13,957 nt of DNA from Acanthamoeba sp. SK_2022b. Its lineage: Eukaryota > Discosea > Longamoebia > Acanthamoebidae. Positions 8,727-13,957 of this stretch are shown one piece after another. The first letter of the stretch is position 1; the number at the start of each line of letters is the position of its first letter. The translations under genes and the position numbers were made by a program. Under the pieces are notes generated by a model, which was given only the letters and a program-made list of their open reading frames with translations, was not told the origin of the DNA and did no database searches. Where the stretch lies: NCBI GenBank assembly GCA_027943245.1, contig JANDJZ010000348.1, positions 1-13,957 of the forward strand, read 5' to 3'.

Positions 8727-9464
8727 ATGACCGAACACGGCACCGCTGCCGTTGAGGAAGATGCCATCGCGCAAGCCGACCGCGCCCTGGCCGTCGCCTT
8801 TGTGAGAAAGGGCGACCGCCGCGCCATCGCCTTTGTGCGTTCGTTCGACGCATGGCGTACCGAGTTTCGCCTGAGCCTCTACCGCGCGACTGGACCCGAC
8901 AGGGACGTTGCCATTCATCTAGACCATGACCAAGACGAGCACGAGCGATGGGAAAGCACGCCCCTGCCCGAGTGCTGCATGTGCCTGGACCATTCGGCCA
9001 ACTGCTTCCTCGGGTGCGCCTGCACGGTGCCCTCGGTGTGCAGGGAGTGCGCCATACCCCTCCGGAGGTGCCCCCAGTGCCGAGAGCTGGTGCGCGGGAG
9101 GGACGCCTGCGAGCGCCTCTTGGACGCGCGCGAGGCCCCCCACGACCTCACCGATTGCGAGTGGGTCTCGAGCATGAAGGGCCGATTCCCGTGGATACAC
9201 GATATCGTCATCCCCTATGGCGACCCCGGAAGTATGCTAGTGTTTGTACGCGAGTTGAGCGGCGGCACCTTTACGATACGTGCGACGCCCCAATGGCCAC
9301 TAGCCTTGGTCAGGAACGCTATCTATTACAAGACGGCGACGCCGCCGTGCATGCAGCGCCTCGTCGCGATGGGCCGTCAATTGGACGGTGACCACACGCT
9401 GGGCGAATACGGGGTGCGCAATGAAATCGTCATCAGACTCTTGCTCAGACTGCGAGGCGACTAA
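8727..9464 (+). CDS. RING finger protein with C-terminal ubiquitin-like domain ending RLRGD
   Basis: Single exon, 245 residues, TAA stop. A RING of the short IAP/MDM2 spacing runs from residue 83 to 118: C83-x2-C86, C97-x-C99, C105-x2-C108, C115-x2-C118, with CPQC closing it. All eight ligands are present, but C99 replaces the usual His. Residues 170-245 align without gaps to all 76 residues of ubiquitin (about 29 identities), including PP, QRL, TLGEY and LRLRG; the last residue is Asp where ubiquitin has Gly76. Positions matching Lys6, 11, 27, 29, 48 and 63 are not Lys; only the Lys33 equivalent (K202) remains. The protein has only three Lys in total. Likely an E3 ligase or regulator with a built-in ubiquitin mimic. 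The N-terminal 80 residues are unassigned. Start at 8727 chosen because upstream in-frame sequence is low complexity. Convergent with PTPA, 113 bp between stops. Confidence 0.88.
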   Translation: MTEHGTAAVEEDAIAQADRALAVAFVRKGDRRAIAFVRSFDAWRTEFRLSLYRATGPDRDVAIHLDHDQDEHERWESTPLPECCMCLDHSANCFLGCACTVPSVCRECAIPLRRCPQCRELVRGRDACERLLDAREAPHDLTDCEWVSSMKGRFPWIHDIVIPYGDPGSMLVFVRELSGGTFTIRATPQWPLALVRNAIYYKTATPPCMQRLVAMGRQLDGDHTLGEYGVRNEIVIRLLLRLRGD

Positions 9465-9577
9465 TCCCCCATGTACACACACACGCCTTTTAAATATAAA
9501 ACCACTCATGCCAATCACCATGTTCTGCTCCCTCTTACAATGTTTGGGCCTACCTCTTTTTTCGCCACAGCACAGCT
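9465..9577. other. 113-bp convergent 3' region shared by the RING-ubiquitin and PTPA genes
   Basis: The two stop codons face each other. The AT-rich tract tttaaatataaaa (about 9489-9501) is the only A-rich signal-like sequence and could be used in either direction; neither strand has a perfect AATAAA. Transcripts from the two genes probably overlap at their 3' ends (inference). Confidence 0.4.
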
Positions 9578-10953
9578 CTACATGTAGGGGAAGAGGGAGC
9601 CGAAGAGCATGTGCTGCAAGACGGGCAGCTTGCTGAGCACGTCCTGGTTGTACTTCATGAACATGCCCTTGTTTATCTTCTCCCACGACGCAGCGCCGCT
9701 GATGTTGTACAGGTCGGGCGAGTGCTCGAAGAACGGTCCCTTCTTCACCTGCGCACATTAACAAGCGGGCAAACTTAGTACAACTCACATGAAACCCTCG
9801 TCTAGTAAGCCAAGGAGGCAGTACTGTATGGATGTAGTGGATGCAGCCCATGTACAGGTACTCATCAGCGTAGCGCGCCACAAGCTCTTTGTCCATGATC
9901 GCGCCCGGCTGGATATCCGGGTGGTCTATACAGGACAAGAGGTGAGTAGTTGAACCCCCCCCCCCTACAATATGGTCATCTTTTTTGAAGTAGGGAGAGC
10001 AGAAGAAGAGGTGGCGAGTCCGAGGCGAGTCGGTACCGATAAGCTGAGCCGCGCCCCAGATGAACGGCACGAACTGGTGGTCGTCGAGGCACCAGACGCC
10101 TCGCGAGCCGGCTGGCTCCTGCCCGTAGGTCTGCTGTATCTTTCGCACTGCCCACACCCGTCCAACGTCAGAGGCGTAGTAGAGAGAAGTATAGAGTAGT
10201 GGTGTCGAGTAGCGTGGTGTACCAAGGGTCAAGTAGCGAGCAAAGACTCGGGTGACGAGGGCGGCGAGGTGCTCCTGCTGGACGAGGCCGAGGGCGTGGA
10301 GGCAGTACATCCAGATGATGAAGTGGAGCTCGTGGCCCGTCCCGTAGTCGATGCGCACCGGGTTCCCGAAGCTGTCGAGCAGGTAGGCCACCAGCTCCTG
10401 AGTAGCGCCAGCCTTGTCCTCAGGCAGCACCAGCTTGTGCAGCTCCGCCGCCGCCTGTGGGTCCCCACGAGGAGCATCGTTGCGGTCAGACCGCAGCAAG
10501 GTCAATGAAGATGCCCCGAGGGGAGAGGAGGAGTGGCGTACTGCAGTGAGCTTGGCGTGCCAGGTGCGGAAGGCCTTGTTACCGAAGCGCATCTCTCCCG
10601 TCTCGGGCGGTGTGTCGTCTACCAGCTTGTCCACCTGCTCCAGCAGTGCCAGCGCTCCCTCCACTGCCTGCCATGGATTTACGTGCGGATTAAGACGGGG
10701 ATGCTGACATTGAATTCTCAACAGCCGTAAATGGGAGACATACGGGGCAGAGGGTGGCGGGTGCCGAATTGGGTTGACGCAAGGTGGCCTGATTGAGGGC
10801 GCGCAGCCACGTTTGGAGGAGCTTGTACGAAGCGCTCGATTGAAATCGCTGTACATCGCCCTGCGTTGTGATGCGCTTACGCGGCGTAGCGCCCTGTGCA
10901 CCACCCGCCCCAGAAGCAGGTGCGGTGATCTCCGTCGTGCCTTCTCCCTCCAT
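9578..10953 (-). CDS. PTPA, serine/threonine phosphatase 2A activator (PP2A-specific prolyl isomerase family)
   Basis: Six exons, 10953-10744, 10667-10542, 10454-10223, 10147-10037, 9925-9825 and 9748-9578, join in phase to 316 residues, the normal length for PTPA. Signatures: [14 protein letters not shown] (exon 2), RIDYGTGHE near residues 146-154, [16 protein letters not shown] and VPFIWG (residues 200-221), [16 protein letters not shown] and the C-terminus [17 protein letters not shown] remodels the PP2A catalytic subunit to its active state with ATP and has peptidyl-prolyl isomerase activity (family knowledge); acts in cytosol and nucleus. Start at 10953 chosen because the family alignment begins soon after; an in-frame ATG at 11004 lies only 22 nt past the helicase stop and is less likely. 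Four of five donors are GTAC. Introns 2-4 are stop-free multiples of three. Complete gene. Confidence 0.95.
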
Positions 10954-11025
10954 CTTTTGATTTATAATGATTGTTTGCGCAAGGCAAGAACGTTGTTTTT
11001 GCACCGAGAGGTCGGATGGCGCGGC
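10954..11025 (-). promoter_or_regulatory. 72-bp gap between helicase stop and PTPA start
   Basis: On the minus strand this short spacer must hold the helicase 3' end and the PTPA promoter and 5' leader, unless the two are co-transcribed. It contains ATTATAAATC (about 10970-10961), a TATA-like or weak poly(A)-like A/T tract just before the PTPA ATG. No perfect AATAAA is present. The arrangement is seen; its use is inferred. Confidence 0.4.
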
Positions 11026-11236
11026 TCACAGGAGGTCGGTCTTTACTGTGGTCACGTGCACTTTGGTCGGTGGCGGAGGCCGAACCATCGTGATGATCAG
11101 CACGGTCTTGCCCTCGACGAACGTGGTCTTGGTGTTATCGAACGCCTGCGGCACCACCACGATCAACTTGGCCCGTTCCCCGCTCTTGGCCTTTGCTCCT
11201 CGTTTTCCTGTTGCAGCGCCCACACCATCGAGTCAA

Positions 11237-11267
<31 letters not shown>

Positions 11268-12251
11268 CTTGGGATAAGATGAGAGATGACCCTTGGGTGC
11301 AGATGGCATGGCGTGGAGCAAGGGCAGCATGAAGACGGCGTTCCGGGCTTCGACGTTGTCCCTCAGGCTCACGTAGATGAGCCGTCCGTTGTGCTGCACC
11401 TGTACGGACAGGCCAAAGATCGAGATCTGCACGACGAGCTTGTCGTCCTTCTCGTTGGCCATCACCGCGGGATAGCACGGCGCCGTGCGCTTGGCCAGGA
11501 GCACCGGCTGTCCTTCGAAGGCGAAGAGAGGCGCGAAATCGGCGTCGACGTCCTCCTCGTGACTCGCCGCAAGTTCGGTTGGCAGGGGGAGCGGCTGAGG
11601 CGCCATCATCCGGCCAACCAGCGCTTCGTGCTCTCGCTTCTCCTCGTCCGAGAGTGTTGGCGACACATGGCGAGCGGCCTCCGAGATGACAGGCTGCGCG
11701 GGTGGCGGAGCAAGCGGGTAGGGCGGCAGCGGGAGATGAGGCAAGTGCGGCTGGACGAAGAGATGGGGATACGGATGCGGCGGGTAGTAGGGAGGCGGCA
11801 ACTGTTGATAGAACTGCTGCTGGGGAGGTTGCTGACCCCAGAAGGGCGGAGTCTGCTGAGGTTGGTCGTTCCAGGGAAGCATGACATCCACATGAGAGGC
11901 TGGCTGATGAGGGATGGCCTGGCCTTGAGCGGGAGACGGAGCTGGCGGATGGTCGGGCTGAGGAAGGTTATCCCTCGGAAAGATTGGGTGCTCAGCCAGA
12001 AGCTGTGTCATGGTTGGTCGTTGCTGAGGAGGCTGCGTTGCCAAGTTTTGTACTGGCGGTGGGGATGAACCAGGGGCCTGTGCAGCTGCAGGTACCACAC
12101 TCGCTGTTGTTTGTGCTGAAGTATCATGCTGTGGATATGCGGCAGGCTGTGGCTTCAGCTGCTGCGGCTGTTGTTGCTGCTTAGGTTGTGGTTGGTATGG
12201 TTGCGGTTGCGGCTGTGGTTGCTGTGGTTGTTGCTGTGGCTGTGGCTGTGA

Positions 12252-12327
<76 letters not shown>

Positions 12328-13957
12328 AACTCCTTATCGAGTTGCTCCTTCTTCTCCCTTCCGCCAAAATAGTCCGTCCGCAGTTCAGGGCCCACGTAGC
12401 TGTTGTTGCTTTGGCAGTACTGGATCAAGTCACGCCAGTGGGAGTCCTGCAGTGGCAGTCTGAGCAAAACCGATGTGTGTACAATGTAGTTGGGCAGAGG
12501 AAAGCGACCTGGTAGAGCACATAGGGATCACCCACTACCACCAGTAGACACCTGGCTCGTGTGATGGCAGTGTTGAGCCGGCGCACGTCACTGAGGAAAC
12601 CGACACCGTGCAGACTAACAAAACGGTCAATGAGTAACAACGGAAGTCCAAATATGTCATTTGTCATATCTGTACCGGTCGTGTTCCTTAAACACTCTCG
12701 AGGCGCGAACGGTTGAAATGATGATAGCCTTTTTCTCCTTACCTTGCATCTCGTTCACACTGTCGACCCTCACGTTCCTGGCCGTGGTTGAGTGAGCAGC
12801 GGTGATGGTAAAGAGAGCAATCCCAAGGATGAGCTTACCCCATACGCTTTGACCTGAGCAGGCTCCTTATCTTCAGATTCTGCTTGTAGAATGGAGAGAT
12901 GACGCCAATGTCAAACTCAGAGAGCTTCTTCTCCCGCAGAAGACTCGCCACCAGATCCCCAACAACGATTGCTTCATGTCGATTGAAGTAGGAGGCCGAG
13001 TCTCCTTCTTGCTCGTCTTCACCCTCGACTCCTGCCGACGTCCTCATTTCAGGTCGTAAGGAGATTCCCTAATCAAAGCAGAAAGGGTGGTGGTACCATA
13101 GAAGAGCATTGGGAAGTTGGGGTTAGGCAACTTCTTCCATCCACAGAGCTCATTGACTTCGCTTGCCGGGGCCAAGGCGGAGAGCTTTCCTCCATAGAAG
13201 TGTTTCGAAGGGTAGGCCAAGATCGCGGGATGCGAGCGGTAGTTCTTCACCAGTTCCAGAAGGCATAACCTGGTCCTGGACTGATACGCGGGCAAGTGCG
13301 CCATCCTCTCCTGCGCCACACATCAGTCAGAGCTCCAACTGGTTCCATTAGAAGGAAGGCCAATCACCATTATGCTCTTGTCCAGGCCATGGAGCTTGCT
13401 GGATGGGCTCACAAGGTGAGGCCCCAACTGGCGGTAGTCCCCAGCCATCACAATGACCGTGCGTTCGTCCGCCAGCGTGAGAGGAATAAGTGCCTCAGCC
13501 TATCGAGTGTTGTTGGGCGTTGAGTTGGCGATACTCCCAAACGCTGAGTCCGTGTGCAGGCAGCAGTACCTCCATCATTTGTGCGGCCTCATCAAGGATA
13601 ATGTGACTGAAGTGTCCGTTTTTCATGCCCACGCCGAACAAGTTGTTCGAGGTGTGCCTTAAGGAACAAGAGAAGAGAAGTTAGGGAAGCTGCTCAATCA
13701 AATCTGCAGCTGCTGATACGTACGCCGTCGTTACGATCACTCTGTACTTCATCAGCGCAGCCAAAGGTGGCAATAAAAACAGACCAGATTCCTCGTCGTA
13801 GCTGGTAAACGAGTGTACAGAAGCGTGCACACTTTCTATGGGCCTGTTCTCCCCAAGAATATTAGGGTGGTAAGCGCAGAGCAAGCATGGTCTGTGGCAT
13901 TACCGGTGAAGGGCATAGAGTCGGTAGAGGGTAGTTGTGTCAAGCCCCGCAAAGTCT
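11026..13957 (-). CDS. MOV10/SDE3-like SF1 RNA helicase, C-terminal part, with polyQ and beta-rich extension
   Basis: Exons: >13957-13904, 13843-13724, 13657-13570, 13499-13368, 13310-13097, 13031-12854, 12777-12676, 12614-12509, 12446-11291, 11207-11026 (TGA). Core motifs in order: II DEAAQ (13593-13579), III GDYRQLGP (13442-13419; Tyr where Pro is usual), IV NYRSH (13244-13230), V MQGKE (12749-12735) and VI NTAITRAR (12574-12551). The Walker A motif should lie beyond the right edge. MOV10/Armitage/SDE3 helicases unwind RNA 5'-3' and work in small-RNA silencing and mRNP control (family knowledge). After the normal family end (HWRDLIQYC..N..YVG) comes an extension of about 430 residues: 25 Gln, a Gln/Pro-rich stretch, then a beta-rich part (KLVVQISIFGL, RLIYVSL, KLIVVVP, KTVLIITMVRP) that may be a CS/HSP20-like sandwich (guess). 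Extension joined in phase by the exon 12446-11291. Confidence 0.9.
11236..11267. repeat. (CA)n-(GA)n compound microsatellite in the last helicase intron
   Basis: About nine CA units run into about seven GA units. On the coding strand this is a CT-then-TG tract within the intron 11290-11208, upstream of the CAACAG acceptor. It may supply the pyrimidine tract. Confidence 0.85.
12252..12326 (-). repeat. 25-codon polyglutamine tract of strictly alternating CAG/CAA
   Basis: On the coding strand the hexamer CAGCAA repeats without a break, giving 13 CAG and 12 CAA codons. It lies within exon 12446-11291 of the helicase gene, directly after a charged EKKEQLDKEL helix that probably leads into it, and is followed by a Gln/Pro-rich region. 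Confidence 0.95.

Noticed and set aside
9300..10904. A 534-codon continuous minus-strand frame
   Set aside because: It reads through three in-frame PTPA introns and continues past the real exon 5 in the wrong frame; homology and splice sites support the six-exon PTPA model instead.
11286..12068. Long plus-strand frame of 260 codons opposite the helicase tail
   Set aside because: It is the antisense of a Pro/Gln-rich exon, low complexity and Arg-rich; no start context or homology.
12255..12515. Poly-Leu and Ala/Val-repeat frames on the plus strand
   Set aside because: They are shadows of the CAG/CAA repeat read on the other strand or in other frames.
1..13957. CRISPR arrays, bacterial operons, rRNA genes
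   Set aside because: No direct-repeat/spacer arrays or rRNA-like segments were seen, and the spliced genes show this is eukaryotic nuclear DNA.

Overview
The window is nuclear DNA from a eukaryote: five protein genes, four of them split by short introns (about 50-124 nt), in GC-rich coding sequence, with TAA, TAG and TGA all used as stops (standard code). The intron-dense compact layout, the polyglutamine tract and the mix of conserved eukaryotic regulators suggest a free-living amoebozoan of the Acanthamoeba type. That organism call is an inference and only moderately secure.

Layout. (1) Positions 1-3295, minus strand: a striatin-interacting protein homologue (STRIP1/2, Far11, FAM40), a scaffold of the PP2A-containing STRIPAK complex. 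Its C-terminus runs off the left edge. (2) 3296-6157: about 2.9 kb of AT-richer, strongly CpG-depleted DNA with no intact gene, which looks like a methylation-decayed insertion. (3) 6158-7709, minus: a three-exon F-box protein. (4) 7710-8726: a divergent intergenic region containing a 617-nt stretch with no CpG at all. (5) 8727-9464, plus: an apparently intronless RING finger protein whose last 76 residues align without gaps to ubiquitin. (6) 9578-10953, minus: PTPA, the PP2A activator (six exons, 316 residues). (7) 11026 to the right edge, minus: the C-terminal part of a MOV10/SDE3/Armitage-type SF1 RNA helicase with a long polyQ/Pro-rich extension and a beta-rich C-terminal segment.

Exon limits were placed by hand from homology and reading phase. 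All junctions given are phase-consistent except one interval in the STRIP gene (1426-1812), which I could not resolve. Functional links: two genes (STRIP, PTPA) act on PP2A, two (F-box, RING-ubiquitin) belong to the ubiquitin system and are divergently arranged, and the helicase belongs to the RNA-silencing/RNP family. The most unusual items are the RING-ubiquitin fusion ending in RGD instead of RGG, the helicase with its appended domains, the CpG-depleted intergenic blocks, and 5' splice sites dominated by GTAC rather than GTAAG.
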